Below, piece by piece: positions 24,655-34,359 of a stretch of DNA of 51,541 nucleotides. The DNA is from Pseudomonadota bacterium (GTDB lineage Bacteria; Pseudomonadota; Gammaproteobacteria; Steroidobacterales; Steroidobacteraceae): contig JAJYFU010000010.1 of NCBI GenBank assembly GCA_021790795.1, positions 1-51,541 of the forward strand, in the 5' to 3' direction. A program made the position numbers and the translations under genes. Under the pieces are notes generated by a model that was not told the DNA's origin, made no database searches, and worked only from the letters and a program-made list of their open reading frames with translations. Position 1 is the stretch's first letter; each line of letters starts with the position of its first letter.

Positions 24655-27078
24655 TCAGGCCGCCGATCGCTCCGCATTCCCCGGGCCTCGGTCCTGGGCC
24701 TTGCGGGCGTCGGCGGGCGAGCCGAGCGCGACCTCGAGCGCCTCCGAGACCTTCTCGACCCACACGAACTCCAGCGTGGCGCGCACGCTCGCGGGGATGT
24801 CCTCGAGATCGCGCCGGTTGCGCGCCGGCAGGATCACCTTGCGAATGCCGGCGCGCGCGGCGGCAATCGTCTTCTCCTTGATGCCGCCAACCGGCAATAC
24901 GAGGCCGCGCAAGCTGATTTCCCCGGTCATGGCGACATCGGGGCGCACCGACTGACGCTTCAGGAGCGAGGCCAGCGCAACGTACATTGCGACCCCGGCG
25001 CTCGGGCCATCCTTGGGGATCGCGCCGGCCGGCACGTGCACGTGAATGTCGCTCTGGTCGAACAGCTTCGCATCGATGGCGAGTTCCTCGGCCTGCGCCT
25101 TGACGAGGCTGAGCGCCGCCTGCGCGGACTCCTTCATGACATCGCCGAGCTGGCCGGTCAGGATCAGCTTGCCGGCACCGGGCAGGCGCGCCGCCTCGAT
25201 GAACAGGATGTCACCCCCAACCGGGGTCCAGGCCAGCCCGGTCGCCACGCCCGGCACCGAGGTGCGCTGCGCGACTTCGTTCTCGAAGCGGGCCGGGCCG
25301 AGGGCCTCCGACACGTCCTCGGGCTGAAAGCGCACGGCGCTCTCCTTGCCTTCGGCGATGCGCATGGCCGCGTTGCGCAGCAGCGCGCCGATCTCCCGCT
25401 CGAGACTTCGGCATCCCGACTCGCGCGTATACTCGTGAATGATCCTCAACAAAGCGGCATCCGAGATTTCCGCCTGAGCGGCCTTGAGCCCATTCGCCTG
25501 CAACTGACGCCCCACCAGGTAGCGCCGCGCGATCTGCAGCTTCTCCTCATCGGTGTAGCCGGTCAGTTGAATGATCTCCATGCGGTCGCGTAGCGGCCCG
25601 GGGATCGTCTCGAGGACGTTCGCGGTGGCGATGAACAACACGTGCCGCAGATCGAAGGGCAACCCCAGGTAATTGTCGCGGAAGGTCGAGTTCTGCTCAG
25701 GATCCAGCACCTCCAGCAGCGCCGCCGCAGGGTCCCCCTGAAAGCTCGCGCCGAGCTTGTCGATCTCATCGAGCATGAATACGGGATTGGCCGTGCCGGC
25801 CTTGCGCAGGCCCTGAATGATGTTGCCGGGCAACGCACCGATGTAGGTGCGTCGGTGACCGCGGATCTCCGCCTCGTCATGCACGCCGCCAAGACTGGCG
25901 CGCACGAATTTGACGCCCAGCGCGCGCGCCACACTCTGCCCGAGCGAGGTCTTGCCCACACCCGGGGGCCCGACGAAGCACAGGATCGGACTGCGGCCTT
26001 GCGGATTGAGCTTGCGCACGGCCAGATACTCCAGGATCCGCCGCTTGATCTTCTCCAGGCCGTAGTGGTCCTCCTCGAGCACCTTGCGCGCGCGCTCGAT
26101 GTCGATGTCCTCGGCATCCGTCGTGCTCCACGGGAGTGAGACCAGCCAGTCGAGATACGTGCGCACCATGCCGTGCTCGGGGCTCGCCTCGCTCATGCGG
26201 CGCAGCCGATTCAGCTCTTTGCGCGCCTGCTCCTCGACCTCCGGCGGCATGCGCGCGGCGGCGACCGCCTTGTCGAGCTCGGCGAACTCGCTTCCCTCGC
26301 CCTCGCCCTCGCCCAGCTCCATCTGCAGCTGGTGCAGCTGCTCACGCAGCACCGCCTCGCGCTGGCGCTCGCCGAGGGCCGCCTGAGTCTGCTCGGTGAT
26401 CTCGCGGGTGACTTTCAGCACTTCGAGGCGGTGGGTCAGCATCTTCATGACCTTGTCGAGCCGTTCCCGCAAGTCGACGGTCTCGAGCGCGTCCTGCTTT
26501 TCTTCCGACTTTACTTCCATGAAGCTGACGATGAGGTCGGCGAGCTGCCCGGCGGAGTCGATGCCCCGGACCGTCCGCGCCAGCTCCGCGGGTGCCTGCG
26601 GCAGCAGCGACAAAGCCTCGATGGCACGCTCTTTCAAGAATTCGCTGCGCGCCTCGATGTCCGCGCCCGTGGCCGCCGGCTCGGCGATCGACTCGACGCG
26701 CGCCGCGAGGAACGGCTCGTCGCGCAGCATCTCCAACAGCCGGAATCGGCTTTCGCCCTGACAGACCAGGTGATGGGCGCCATCGTTGCCGGTGATGTAG
26801 CGTACCACCGTGGCGAGCACGCCCACGCCGTACAGATCACCCGCCGTCGGTTTTTCGACCGTCGGATCCCGCTGCAGCACCAAGCCCACCTTGCGCCCGG
26901 TGCGCACGGCCTCCTGCGCGGCCGCGATGCTCTCCTCCCGTCCGAGCGTCACCGGCAATATGATGCCGGGAAACAGCACCACGTTGCGCATCGCCACGAT
27001 CGGCACCGCGTCCGCCGGCAAGGGCGGCAGCTCGATCCGGGGTGCGGGTGAAGAGGAAGTTTTCGCTGTATCCGTCAT
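24655..27078 (-). CDS. lon: ATP-dependent Lon protease (LonA type)
   Basis: Cytoplasmic AAA+ serine protease that removes misfolded and regulatory proteins. The 807-residue product has the N-terminal LAN substrate domain (about 20-220), a coiled region, Walker A 'GPPGVGKTS' (370-378), Walker B 'VFMLDEID' (433-440), and the protease domain with catalytic Ser693 in 'PKDGPSAG' and Lys734 in 'GGIKEK'. The N-terminus has a short low-complexity lead and the C-terminal tail is charged. The ATG overlaps the hsp20 stop by 4 bases, so chaperone and protease are translated together. There may be a second lon elsewhere in the genome; hsp20-linked copies are often additional ones. Confidence 0.96.
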   Translation of the reverse strand: MTDTAKTSSSPAPRIELPPLPADAVPIVAMRNVVLFPGIILPVTLGREESIAAAQEAVRTGRKVGLVLQRDPTVEKPTAGDLYGVGVLATVVRYITGNDGAHHLVCQGESRFRLLEMLRDEPFLAARVESIAEPAATGADIEARSEFLKERAIEALSLLPQAPAELARTVRGIDSAGQLADLIVSFMEVKSEEKQDALETVDLRERLDKVMKMLTHRLEVLKVTREITEQTQAALGERQREAVLREQLHQLQMELGEGEGEGSEFAELDKAVAAARMPPEVEEQARKELNRLRRMSEASPEHGMVRTYLDWLVSLPWSTTDAEDIDIERARKVLEEDHYGLEKIKRRILEYLAVRKLNPQGRSPILCFVGPPGVGKTSLGQSVARALGVKFVRASLGGVHDEAEIRGHRRTYIGALPGNIIQGLRKAGTANPVFMLDEIDKLGASFQGDPAAALLEVLDPEQNSTFRDNYLGLPFDLRHVLFIATANVLETIPGPLRDRMEIIQLTGYTDEEKLQIARRYLVGRQLQANGLKAAQAEISDAALLRIIHEYTRESGCRSLEREIGALLRNAAMRIAEGKESAVRFQPEDVSEALGPARFENEVAQRTSVPGVATGLAWTPVGGDILFIEAARLPGAGKLILTGQLGDVMKESAQAALSLVKAQAEELAIDAKLFDQSDIHVHVPAGAIPKDGPSAGVAMYVALASLLKRQSVRPDVAMTGEISLRGLVLPVGGIKEKTIAAARAGIRKVILPARNRRDLEDIPASVRATLEFVWVEKVSEALEVALGSPADARKAQDRGPGNAERSAA

Positions 27079-27494
27079 AGGTCACTCTCCTTCGCCCGCA
27101 CCAGATGCACCTCGAGGCAACCGTGCTCGTACCGGGTGGCCGAGAGGACCAGCGGCACGCCCGAGAGCGCAATGCGGCGGATGAAACGTCCATGCGGAAT
27201 CTCCAGGCGGCTGATCACCGCGTCCGGGTGCGCAAGCTTCAGCCGGCGCCCGGCCCTGACGGTGAGCGCGGCGGGCTCAAGCCGCAGCTCGATGTCCTCC
27301 AGGGCGACACCGGGCAACGCGAACACGACCACCAGCCCTTCGGGGACCTCCTGAATGTCCACCGGCGGGGCCCAGGCCGCGGCATCGGCTCCCGGCCCCA
27401 CATAGCGCAGGAAGCGCCGCTGTGCCCGCTCAGCCGCGTCCACGAGATCGCAAGCCTCGTCCCACATCCAGCCGTATTGTCGTTCGCTGCTCAT
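27075..27494 (-). CDS. Small heat-shock protein (Hsp20 / alpha-crystallin)
   Basis: ATP-independent holdase chaperone of 139 residues. A short N-terminal arm is followed by the alpha-crystallin domain, starting at 'PPVDIQEVPEGLVVVFALPGVALEDIELRLEPAALTV' (about 43-79) and continuing 'ISRLEIPHGRFIRRIAL', the usual 'R.E...G.F.R...L' strand. The C-terminal 'GCLEVHLVRA' replaces the common 'NGVL.V..PK' motif, and no clear IxI/V tail is present, so oligomer assembly may differ from that of IbpA. A GGAGAG ribosome site (27501-27506) lies 6 bases upstream. It is the first gene of the hsp20-lon operon, behind a heat-shock-like promoter. Confidence 0.9.
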   Translation of the reverse strand: MSSERQYGWMWDEACDLVDAAERAQRRFLRYVGPGADAAAWAPPVDIQEVPEGLVVVFALPGVALEDIELRLEPAALTVRAGRRLKLAHPDAVISRLEIPHGRFIRRIALSGVPLVLSATRYEHGCLEVHLVRAKESDL

Positions 27495-27528
27495 GCATCA
27501 CTCTCCGACGCGGCAGATACACCGCCCA

Positions 27529-27578
27529 GACGCAAAGCGTCCCGCTGCCGCGGGAGCCGGCATCGGCGCCGGCCTCCC
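27529..27578 (-). promoter_or_regulatory. Structured 5' leader of the hsp20-lon transcript
   Basis: Two strong inverted repeats lie between the predicted transcription start and the hsp20 ribosome site. The first has arms at 27552-27561 and 27568-27578, ten pairs with one bulge. The second is GACGC-AAA-GCGTC (27529-27541). A competing CCCGC/GCGGG stem bridges them (27541-27554). The layout resembles repressing leaders such as RNA thermometers, but I cannot show that the ribosome site itself is paired. Confidence 0.3.
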
Positions 27579-27588
27579 ATATGGATAG

Positions 27589-27616
27589 AGATGCGGCCGG
27601 AAACGGCCAACTCAAG
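27589..27616 (-). promoter_or_regulatory. Sigma-32-like heat-shock promoter of hsp20-lon
   Basis: On the minus strand CTTGAG (27616-27611), 14 bases, then CCGCATCT (27596-27589). The E. coli RpoH consensus is CTTGAA, 13-15 bases, CCCCATNT, so there is one mismatch in each element and the spacing is right. Transcription would start about 27582, leaving a leader of nearly 90 bases. Confidence 0.6.
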
Positions 27617-27622
27617 GCGTCC

Positions 27623-27644
27623 GCGCAACGGCGCAACGTTGCGT
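27623..27644. repeat. GCGCAACG repeats with a perfect palindrome
   Basis: GCGCAACG occurs twice head to tail (27623-27630, 27631-27638), and the second copy is half of the perfect 12-base palindrome CGCAACGTTGCG (27632-27643). It lies 16 bases upstream of the -35 of the heat-shock promoter and could be an operator; no regulator is assigned. Confidence 0.35.
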
Positions 27645-27826
27645 CCGCAAGAGCAGCCGCGCCATCAGGAAGGATGCGTACAGGGCCCAGTGAGCGGGGA
27701 TCATTGCCGAGCCGCTTCAGGCAAAGCTGGTGCCGGCGCTGCCTCGCCCTACGGGTAGCCGCGGCGCAGCGCCCCACTCGCCTTGCGAGGCGGTAGGCCG
27801 TCGTGCGCGCGACTCCTCTGGGTGCC
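27645..27826. other. Non-coding stretch between paaZ 3' end and the hsp20 promoter region
   Basis: With the promoter region this makes 332 bases without a gene. I see no credible reading frame, tRNA or terminator with a T tract. A short CGCC-TTGCGA-GGCG hairpin near 27779-27792 is the only structure downstream of paaZ. Confidence 0.4.
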
Positions 27827-29869
27827 TCAGCCGCCCGGAACCGCCTGCTCACTGACCATGGTCAGTACGTCGTACTGGGCGACCGTCACGTCCTCCTGAT
27901 TGGTGATCTGCGTGTCCCAGCGCACCTCGCCGTAGCCCTGCCCCAGGCGCAGCGACTTCTCCTTGCAGGTCAGGCGGACCCTGATCCGATCACCGGCCTT
28001 GACCGGCTGCGTGAAGCGCAAGCCGTCGATGCCGTAGTTGGCGAGCACCGGCCCGAGCGGCGGGTCGACAAACAGCCCGGCCGCCGCCGAGATCAGAAAA
28101 TACCCATGCGCGACCCGGCCGCCGAAGAGCGGATTGCGCCGTGCCGCCGCCTCGTCCATGTGCGCGTAGAAGTAATCACCCGAGATCGCCGCAAAACGCT
28201 CGATGTCCTGCAGCGTCACCTCACGCTCGCCGGAGCGGAACGTATCCCCGATCCGCAGCGCACCAAACGGCTGACGGAACGGATGCACGCCCGGCTCGAG
28301 TTCCCGGGATCCTCTGACCCAGCGGCCCGTGACGGCGGTCAGCACATCGGGCGTGCCCTGCACCGCCGTGCGCTGCATGTAGTGGAGTACTCCGCGGATT
28401 CCGCCCATCTCCTCACCGCCGCCGGCACGTCCCGGCCCGCCGTGTACCAGATGCGGCAGCGGTGAGCCGTGGCCGGTCGACTCCTGGGCGCAGTGGCGGT
28501 TGACCACCAGCACCCGACCATGAAACGGCGCAAGCCCCAACACCAGCCGCGCGGCAATCGCATCGTCCGCGGTGAACACAGAGCCAACCAGGCTCCCGGC
28601 GCCGCGGCGCGCCAAATGGATGGCCGATTCCACGCTGTCGTACGCCACCACCGTGCTGATCGGGCCGAACGCCTCGACTTCATGCACCGCCCGCGCGCGC
28701 GCGCCATCCGGGCAGTACAGCAGCGTCGGGGCGATGAACGCGCCGCGCTCGGCGTCCGCGTCGGCGAGCATCGGCGCGCCGCTGCCGCCGCACACGACCT
28801 GCGCCTCGCGGGTCAGGCGCGCCAGCTGCTCCAGGACCTCGCGGCGCTGGGCGAGCGAGGCAACCGGTCCCATGCCCACCGAATCCCGGCGCGGGTCGCC
28901 GACGACCACCTTCTCGAGCGCGTCGCGCAGCGCGTCGACGACCGCCGCGCTGCGCGACGCCGGCACGATGGCCTTGCGGATGGCGGTGCATTTCTGTCCC
29001 GCCTTGACGGTCATCTCCCGCACCACTTCCCTCACGAACAGATCGAACTCGGGGCTGCCCGGCGCGGCATCGGGCCCGAGGATGCACGAGTTCAGCGAAT
29101 CGGTCTCGGCCGTGAAGCGCACCGACTGATCGACCACGCGGGGATGCGTACGCAGCTTGCGCGCCGTGGACGCCGAGCCGGTGAAGGCGATCGTATCCTG
29201 ACAGGTCAAATGCTCGAACAGGTCGCCGACGCCCCCGCAAATCAACTGCACCGCGCCCTCCGGCAGCTGACCGGACTCGACGATCAGCCGAAAGGCGAGC
29301 TGGGTGAGGTAGGCGGTGGCGGTGGCGGGCTTGACGACGGCCGGCATCCCGGCCAGAAGCGCCGGAGCAAGCTTCTCCAGCATGCCCCACACCGGAAAGT
29401 TGAACGCATTGATGTGCACCGCGGCGCCCTCGAGCGGCACACAGATGTGCTGGCCGAGAAAGCCACCGCTCCTGGCGAGCGCTTCGGCCGGGCCATCGAC
29501 GTACACATACCCGTCGGGCATCTCCTTCATGCCCTTGCTCGCGTACACGAACAACGTGCCGATGCCCCCGTCGATGTCGATCCAGGAATCGGATTTCGTC
29601 GCTCCCGTGGCGTAGGAGAGCCGGTACAGCTCTTCCTTGTGCTCGGTCAGGAATCTGGCGAGCGCCTTCAAGCGCGCGGCGCGCTCGTGGAAGCTCAGGC
29701 GGCGCAGATTGACGCCACCGACGGCGCGGGCATGCTCGAGCAGCGCGCCAAAGTCGAGTCCCTCGCTCGAGGCGCTGGCGATCAGCTGGCCGGTGGTCGC
29801 ATCGCGCAGCGCGGCGCCGTTGCCCGCGCCACTCACCCACTCCCCTGCAATGTAACTTCTCAATCGCAT
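27827..29869 (-). CDS. paaZ: Oxepin-CoA hydrolase / 3-oxo-5,6-dehydrosuberyl-CoA semialdehyde dehydrogenase
   Basis: Fusion enzyme that opens the oxepin-CoA ring and oxidises the resulting aldehyde in phenylacetate breakdown. The 680-residue product matches E. coli PaaZ (681). The N-terminal aldehyde dehydrogenase has 'FTAETDSLN' (E255) and '[10 protein letters not shown]' (C294). The C-terminal MaoC-type hydratase has the Asp/His motif in '[29 protein letters not shown]'. The start at ATG 29869 is supported by CAGGGGC 6 bases upstream; ATG 29890 would overlap paaG. It is the last gene of the paa operon. Confidence 0.95.
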   Translation of the reverse strand: MRLRSYIAGEWVSGAGNGAALRDATTGQLIASASSEGLDFGALLEHARAVGGVNLRRLSFHERAARLKALARFLTEHKEELYRLSYATGATKSDSWIDIDGGIGTLFVYASKGMKEMPDGYVYVDGPAEALARSGGFLGQHICVPLEGAAVHINAFNFPVWGMLEKLAPALLAGMPAVVKPATATAYLTQLAFRLIVESGQLPEGAVQLICGGVGDLFEHLTCQDTIAFTGSASTARKLRTHPRVVDQSVRFTAETDSLNSCILGPDAAPGSPEFDLFVREVVREMTVKAGQKCTAIRKAIVPASRSAAVVDALRDALEKVVVGDPRRDSVGMGPVASLAQRREVLEQLARLTREAQVVCGGSGAPMLADADAERGAFIAPTLLYCPDGARARAVHEVEAFGPISTVVAYDSVESAIHLARRGAGSLVGSVFTADDAIAARLVLGLAPFHGRVLVVNRHCAQESTGHGSPLPHLVHGGPGRAGGGEEMGGIRGVLHYMQRTAVQGTPDVLTAVTGRWVRGSRELEPGVHPFRQPFGALRIGDTFRSGEREVTLQDIERFAAISGDYFYAHMDEAAARRNPLFGGRVAHGYFLISAAAGLFVDPPLGPVLANYGIDGLRFTQPVKAGDRIRVRLTCKEKSLRLGQGYGEVRWDTQITNQEDVTVAQYDVLTMVSEQAVPGG

Positions 29870-29886
29870 CGGCTGCCCCTGATGTG

Positions 29887-30678
29887 TCATCGACCGGCGA
29901 ATCGCGGCTCGCGCTTGGCGGTGAACGCGGCGACCCCTTCGGCATAATCGGCGCTGTAGCCGAGTTCGCGCTGCGCATCGCGCTCCGCATCGAGCTGTTG
30001 CTCGAGCGTGTGGCCACCGCTTTCCGAGATCAATTGCTTGGCGCGCGCCAGCGCGCGGGTCGGGGCGGCGGCGAGCCGCTCGGCGAGCGAATCGACCTCC
30101 GGGCCGAGCTCCTCGTCCTCGACACAGCGCCAGATCAGGCCCCACTGCGCCGCCTGCGCCGCCGGCAGCTTGTCACCGAGCAGCGCCAGTCCCATCGCGC
30201 GCGCCGACCCGACGAGCCGCGGCAGGAACCACGTGCCGCCGCAATCCGGCGCCAGACCGATACGCGCGAACGCCTGCACGAAACTCGCCGAGCGCGCCGC
30301 CAGCACCAGATCGCAGGCGAGCGCGATATTCGCGCCCGCGCCGGCCGCCACTCCGTTCACCGCCGCGATGATCGGCAACGGCAACCGCCGCAATGTCAGG
30401 ATCAGCGGCTTGTAGTGGCGCTCGATCGACTCGCCGAGGTCCGCCGCGGCGCCCCCGGGCGCCACCGCCCGCTCACCGAGATCCTGTCCGGCGCAAAAGC
30501 CGCGGCCGGCGCCGGTGAGGATCAACACCCGCGCCTCGGTGTCGGCCGCGAGCGCCGCGAGCGCGTGGCGCACCTCCTGGTGCATGCGCGTATTGAGGCT
30601 GTTGAGACGCTCCGGCCGGTTCAGCGTGAGGCGGGCGATGCCCGCGGCAACCGCGTATTCGATGGTCTGGTAGCTCAT
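29887..30678 (-). CDS. paaG: 1,2-epoxyphenylacetyl-CoA isomerase
   Basis: Crotonase-fold isomerase that turns the ring epoxide into oxepin-CoA and later shifts a double bond. The 263-residue product has the crotonase oxyanion segments 'GAGRGFCAGQDLGE' and 'NGVAAGAGANIALACDLVLAARSASFVQAFARIGLAPDCGGTWFLPRLVG'. The 'APDCGGTW' aspartate is the PaaG-type catalytic residue, where hydratases carry glutamate. 'AQRELGYSADYAEGVAAFTAKREPRF' at the end is also PaaG-like. A GAGGG ribosome site precedes the ATG. It lies 17 bases before paaZ and 24 bases after paaE. PaaF, the separate hydratase, is not in this window. Confidence 0.92.
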   Translation of the reverse strand: MSYQTIEYAVAAGIARLTLNRPERLNSLNTRMHQEVRHALAALAADTEARVLILTGAGRGFCAGQDLGERAVAPGGAAADLGESIERHYKPLILTLRRLPLPIIAAVNGVAAGAGANIALACDLVLAARSASFVQAFARIGLAPDCGGTWFLPRLVGSARAMGLALLGDKLPAAQAAQWGLIWRCVEDEELGPEVDSLAERLAAAPTRALARAKQLISESGGHTLEQQLDAERDAQRELGYSADYAEGVAAFTAKREPRFAGR

Positions 30679-30702
30679 GGGGCCCTCACCCTGCCGGGAG
30701 AC

Positions 30703-31773
30703 TTACTTTTCGTCGTAATCGAGCTCGAGCCGCGGCGTCAGGCATCTCGATTGACACGCCAGTACGTAGCCCTGCTCGAGCTCCCACGCCTCGAGCGCGT
30801 AGTTCTGCTCCATGCGCACCTTGCCACGCACAACCTTGGTGCGGCACGTCGAGCACACGCCGGAGCGGCAGGAAAAGGGCAGCTCGACGCCGGCCCGCTC
30901 GGCGGCCTCGAGCACCGTATCCGCATCGAGCGCGATGGGGAATGAGCGGCGCCGGCCGTCGAGCGTCACACCGACTTCGGCCATGCCCGCCTGAGGTGCC
31001 ACGCCCGCCGCCGGCGGCTCGGCCGCGGTCGCCCGTTCGCTCGCAACCGCAAAATGCTCCACATGAATGCGCTCGGCCGGCATGCCGAGCGACTGCAGCG
31101 CCGCACTTGACTGTTCACCCATGTCGCCGGGACCGCAGACGAACGCCTCGAGGATCCGCCGCGGCTCGAAGAACGCGCCGGCCACCTCGCGGACCTTCGC
31201 GGCGTCGAGCCGCCCGTTGTAGAGCGCGACTTCCTGCGGCTCGCGGCTCATGATGAAATGCAACGATAGCCGTTGCGGGTAGCGGTCTTTCAGTTCCTGC
31301 AGCGCCTCGAGCCCCATGGCGCGCGCGGTACCGCGGTTGCCGTAGAAGACCATCATGGCGCCGCCGGCGCCGAGCACGGCGCGCGTCACCGACAGCACCG
31401 GCGTGATGCCGCTGCCGGCGACGAATGCGACGCGCAGGCCGCGATCCAGCGAGTCGCAGCGTGGTGTGAAGCTGCCGTTCGGCGGCAGCACGTCGATCCG
31501 CGTCCCGTGCGCCAGGCCCGCCAGCCATTGCGACATGCGCCCCTGCGGCTGCTTGCGCACCAGGATCTGCAGCGACTCGGATCCCGGCGCGTTGGTGAGC
31601 GAATAGGTGCGGCGCAGCTCCCCGTCTCCGTCCATCGTGCGCAGCACGACGTGTTGGCCGGGCGCTCCGCGATATTCGCCACTCAGCTCCGCGGGCACCT
31701 CGAGCGCAATGGTGACGGCATCCTCGGCTTCGGGGCGCACTTCGATGACGCGCAGCCTGTGAAATCTCGGCAT
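30703..31773 (-). CDS. paaE: Phenylacetyl-CoA epoxidase, reductase subunit
   Basis: Delivers NADPH electrons to the diiron oxygenase PaaAC. The 356-residue protein has an FAD domain with 'RRTYSLTN' (54-61), an NAD(P) domain with 'FVAGSGITPVLS' (117-128) and 'FVCGPGDM' (211-218), and a C-terminal plant-type [2Fe-2S] domain with cysteines C302, C307, C310 and C340 ('SCRSGVCSTC'). Domain order and length match E. coli PaaE. The ATG at 31773 lies one base after the paaD stop; longer in-frame starts would run into paaD and are unlikely. Confidence 0.95.
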   Translation of the reverse strand: MPRFHRLRVIEVRPEAEDAVTIALEVPAELSGEYRGAPGQHVVLRTMDGDGELRRTYSLTNAPGSESLQILVRKQPQGRMSQWLAGLAHGTRIDVLPPNGSFTPRCDSLDRGLRVAFVAGSGITPVLSVTRAVLGAGGAMMVFYGNRGTARAMGLEALQELKDRYPQRLSLHFIMSREPQEVALYNGRLDAAKVREVAGAFFEPRRILEAFVCGPGDMGEQSSAALQSLGMPAERIHVEHFAVASERATAAEPPAAGVAPQAGMAEVGVTLDGRRRSFPIALDADTVLEAAERAGVELPFSCRSGVCSTCRTKVVRGKVRMEQNYALEAWELEQGYVLACQSRCLTPRLELDYDEK

Positions 31774-31774
31774 C

Positions 31775-32260
31775 TCAAAGGCACTTGAACGTATCGAACG
31801 GCTCGAGGCACGTCCGGCAGCGGTAATGCGCCTTGCAGGGCGTGGAGCCGAATTCCCCGACACGCTCGACGTTCCGGCTGGCGCAGCGCGGACAGGCCGG
31901 CGCGCCGCCCGCTCGGGGCTCGATCGCGATGCCGAATGCCTCGAGCTTGCGTCGCCCCGACTCGCTCAGCCACTCGCTCGACCACGCCGGCCACAGCACC
32001 GTCTCCAGCGCCACGTCATCCAGTCCCGCGCGATCCAACGCGGCGCGAACCGCCTGTTCGATGGCTTCCGTGGCCGGGCACCCCGAGTAGGTCGGAGTGA
32101 GACCCACGTGGACGCGGCCGTCCTCGCCAGTGCGTACGTGCCGCACGATGCCGAGCTCGACGACATTGACCACCGGAATCTCCGGGTCCATCACCGACTG
32201 GAGCGTGCGCCAGATGCGCCGCTCGCGCCTTGGAGCCGCATCGGCCGCCTGCGCGCTCAC
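31775..32260 (-). CDS. paaD: Phenylacetyl-CoA epoxidase assembly protein PaaD
   Basis: MIP18/DUF59-family protein thought to mature the iron centres of the epoxidase. The 161-residue product has the DUF59 core 'SVMDPEIPVVNVVELGIVRHV' (22-42), the conserved cysteine in 'YSGCPATEAI' (C61), and a C-terminal zinc-ribbon-like set C123, C126, C148 and C151 plus C142. GTG 32260 is selected because it overlaps the paaC stop (GTGA) and has a CGGAG sequence 8 bases upstream; this agrees with the family length of about 165. Confidence 0.93.
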   Translation of the reverse strand: MSAQAADAAPRRERRIWRTLQSVMDPEIPVVNVVELGIVRHVRTGEDGRVHVGLTPTYSGCPATEAIEQAVRAALDRAGLDDVALETVLWPAWSSEWLSESGRRKLEAFGIAIEPRAGGAPACPRCASRNVERVGEFGSTPCKAHYRCRTCLEPFDTFKCL

Positions 32261-33045
32261 CACGACACTCCGGGGTGGGCCCGCGGCAGATGTTGCAGGG
32301 TCGCGAGCAGATGGCCCAGCGCTTCGGTGTGCACACCGCGCTTGCCGTGCCAAGGATAGTGCTGATGCACCGGGCACGGCAGCTTCGCCTCCCGCAGCGC
32401 GGCCGCGACGCGCTGTTCCCAGCGCTCGCGGACCGCCGCCGCCGGCGGCGCGATGCCGCATTCGGCCATGCGTGCATCGAGCGCATCGGGCGTGAGCAAC
32501 TCATCGGTGAAGCGCCAAAGGTCCTGCACCGCCTCGCTCACGCGCCGGTGACTCTCCTCGGTCCCATCCCCGAGGCGCACCAGCCACCCCGCGCTGTAGC
32601 GCCAGTGGTACCGGCATTCCTTGGCGGCCTTCTTGGCGATGTCGGCGAGCTCGGTGTCGGCCGAGCCGGCCAGGCTCGCGTACGTCTCGAGTTGCCATGC
32701 ATCGAGCAGGCACTGGCGCACGATCGTGTGGCCGAAGTCCCCGTTCGGCTGCTCGGCCAGCGAGACGTTGCGGAACTGCGCGGCATCGCGCCAGAAGGCG
32801 AGCGCATCCTCGTCGCGGCCGCGGCCCTCGATACGGCCGGCCAGCGCCAGCAGCAGGCGCGCCTGGCCAATCAGGTCGAGCGCGATGTTGCCGAGCGCCA
32901 GATCCTCCTCGAGCGCCGGACCGTGCCCCAGCCACTCGGCGAGGCGCTGGCCGGCCACCAGGCTGGTGTCGGCGAGCCGCAGCGTGTACTCGCAGCGCTC
33001 CTCGGCGGTGGCTTGCGGACGCTCGGCGGCGATCGCCATGCTCAT
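32257..33045 (-). CDS. paaC: Phenylacetyl-CoA epoxidase, structural subunit PaaC
   Basis: Ferritin-like partner of the catalytic subunit PaaA; structural and without a diiron site in characterised systems. The 262-residue protein has 'LRLADTSLVAGQRLAEWLGHGPALEEDLALGNIALDLIGQARLLL', 'RNVSLAEQPNGDFGHTIVRQ' and 'KAAKECRYHWRYSAGWLVRLGDGTEESHRR', all PaaC signatures. The ATG at 33045 overlaps the paaB stop (ATGA), and its own stop overlaps paaD. ATG 33039 is an in-frame alternative two codons later. Confidence 0.95.
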   Translation of the reverse strand: MSMAIAAERPQATAEERCEYTLRLADTSLVAGQRLAEWLGHGPALEEDLALGNIALDLIGQARLLLALAGRIEGRGRDEDALAFWRDAAQFRNVSLAEQPNGDFGHTIVRQCLLDAWQLETYASLAGSADTELADIAKKAAKECRYHWRYSAGWLVRLGDGTEESHRRVSEAVQDLWRFTDELLTPDALDARMAECGIAPPAAAVRERWEQRVAAALREAKLPCPVHQHYPWHGKRGVHTEALGHLLATLQHLPRAHPGVSW

Positions 33046-33326
33046 AGGTTCTTGACCTCGTCCGGGATCGCGTAGAACGTCGGATGCCGATAGACCTTGT
33101 CGCGCGCCGGCTCGAACAGCGCATCGGCCTCCTCCGGATCGGAGGCGACGATCTCGCTCGAGCGCACGACCCAGAGGCTCACCCCCTCCTGGCGGCGGGT
33201 GTAGGTGTCGCGCGCATGTTCGATCGCCATGCGCGCATCGGCGGCATGCAGGCTGCCGACGTGTTTGTGCTCCAGCCCGGAGCGCGAACGGATGAACACC
33301 TCGTACAACACCCAGTCTTCGTTCAT
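33042..33326 (-). CDS. paaB: Phenylacetyl-CoA epoxidase subunit PaaB
   Basis: Small subunit bridging PaaAC pairs, needed for activity. The 94-residue product is diagnostic: 'WVLYEVFIRSRSGLEHKHVGSLHAADARMAIEHARDTYTRR' (5-45) and 'WVVRSSEIVASDPEEADALFEPARDKVYRHPTFYAIPDEVKNL'. The length equals that of E. coli PaaB within one residue. It lies 12 bases after paaA and is coupled to paaC. Confidence 0.96.
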   Translation of the reverse strand: MNEDWVLYEVFIRSRSGLEHKHVGSLHAADARMAIEHARDTYTRRQEGVSLWVVRSSEIVASDPEEADALFEPARDKVYRHPTFYAIPDEVKNL

Positions 33327-33338
33327 GTTCCGCCCTCC

Positions 33339-34340
33339 TCAGCCGCTCCGCGCGGGCACCGCGCCCGCGCCGTGCTTCTCGGCATACGCCGCCGCCGCCT
33401 CGCGCACCCAGCGGCCGGCCTCGTGCGCTTCGCGCCGCGCCGCCAGCCGCTCGCGGTTGCACGGGCCGTCGCCCTTGAGCACCGCGTGAAACTCGCTCCA
33501 GTTGATCGGTCCGGCGCGGTAGTGCTGCGCCGCCTCGTCCCAGCGCAGCTCGGGATCCGGTACGGTCAGCCCCAGGTATTGGGCCTGCGGCACCGTCACG
33601 GAGATGAATTTCTGCCGCAGCTCGTCGTTGCTGAACCGCTTGATCTTCCAGCGCATCGATTGCGCCGTATGCACCGAGTGCGCATCGCTCGGCCCGAACA
33701 TCATCAGCGACGGCCACCACCAGCGGTTCAGCGCGTCTTGCGCCATGGCGCGCTGCGCGGCGCTGCCGCGCGCGAGCGCCAGCATCAGCTCATAGCCTTG
33801 GCGCTGATGGAAACTCTCCTCCTTGCAGATGCGCACCATGGCGCGCGCATACGGCCCATACGAGCAGCGGCACAGCGGGATCTGATTCATGATCGCCGCG
33901 CCGTCGACCAGCCAGCCGATCGCCCCGATGTCCGCCCAGGTGAGCGTTGGATAATTGAAGATGCTCGAGTACTTCGCGCGCCCCGAGAGCAGCTGCTCGA
34001 TCAGCGTTGTGCGCGAGACGCCGAGCGTCTCGGCGGCGCTGTACAGATACATTCCGTGGCCGCCCTCATCCTGCACCTTGGCGATCAGCACCACTTTGCG
34101 GCGCAGCGACGGCGCGCGGGTGATCCAGTTTCCCTCCGGCAGCATGCCGACGATTTCCGAATGGGCGTGCTGCGCGATCTGGCGGATGAGCGTCTGCCGG
34201 TAATCCTCCGGCATCCAATCCTTCGGCTCGATTTTTTCGTCGCGATCGATGCGCGCCTGAAACCTCTCCAGACGCCCGTCCTCATCGGCCTCGCCCTGGG
34301 GCGCGGCGGAGCCTGCTGAATCCAATGCTTGCGTGTACAT
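33339..34340 (-). CDS. paaA: Phenylacetyl-CoA epoxidase, catalytic oxygenase subunit
   Basis: Diiron oxygenase that epoxidises the ring of phenylacetyl-CoA. With the ATG at 34340 the product has 333 residues. Ferritin-like iron-ligand motifs are visible: 'AHSEIVG' (59-65), '[13 protein letters not shown]' (88-100, glutamate and histidine) and '[15 protein letters not shown]' (171-185). '[15 protein letters not shown]' and '[21 protein letters not shown]' are PaaA-specific. A TTG at 34367 would extend the protein by nine residues, but it lies upstream of or at the predicted transcription start, so the ATG is preferred. First gene of paaABCDE-G-Z. Confidence 0.95.
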   Translation of the reverse strand: MYTQALDSAGSAAPQGEADEDGRLERFQARIDRDEKIEPKDWMPEDYRQTLIRQIAQHAHSEIVGMLPEGNWITRAPSLRRKVVLIAKVQDEGGHGMYLYSAAETLGVSRTTLIEQLLSGRAKYSSIFNYPTLTWADIGAIGWLVDGAAIMNQIPLCRCSYGPYARAMVRICKEESFHQRQGYELMLALARGSAAQRAMAQDALNRWWWPSLMMFGPSDAHSVHTAQSMRWKIKRFSNDELRQKFISVTVPQAQYLGLTVPDPELRWDEAAQHYRAGPINWSEFHAVLKGDGPCNRERLAARREAHEAGRWVREAAAAYAEKHGAGAVPARSG

Positions 34341-34359
34341 GCCGGAGCCGGGCACAACG

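Noticed and set aside
27430-27852. Minus-strand frame overlapping the hsp20 start and its promoter
   Set aside because: It is out of phase with hsp20, has no family resemblance and would cover the promoter and hairpins.
29870-30145. Upstream extension of paaZ into paaG
   Set aside because: paaG occupies this stretch in another frame with full PaaG motifs, and ATG 29869 has a good ribosome site and the length of known PaaZ.
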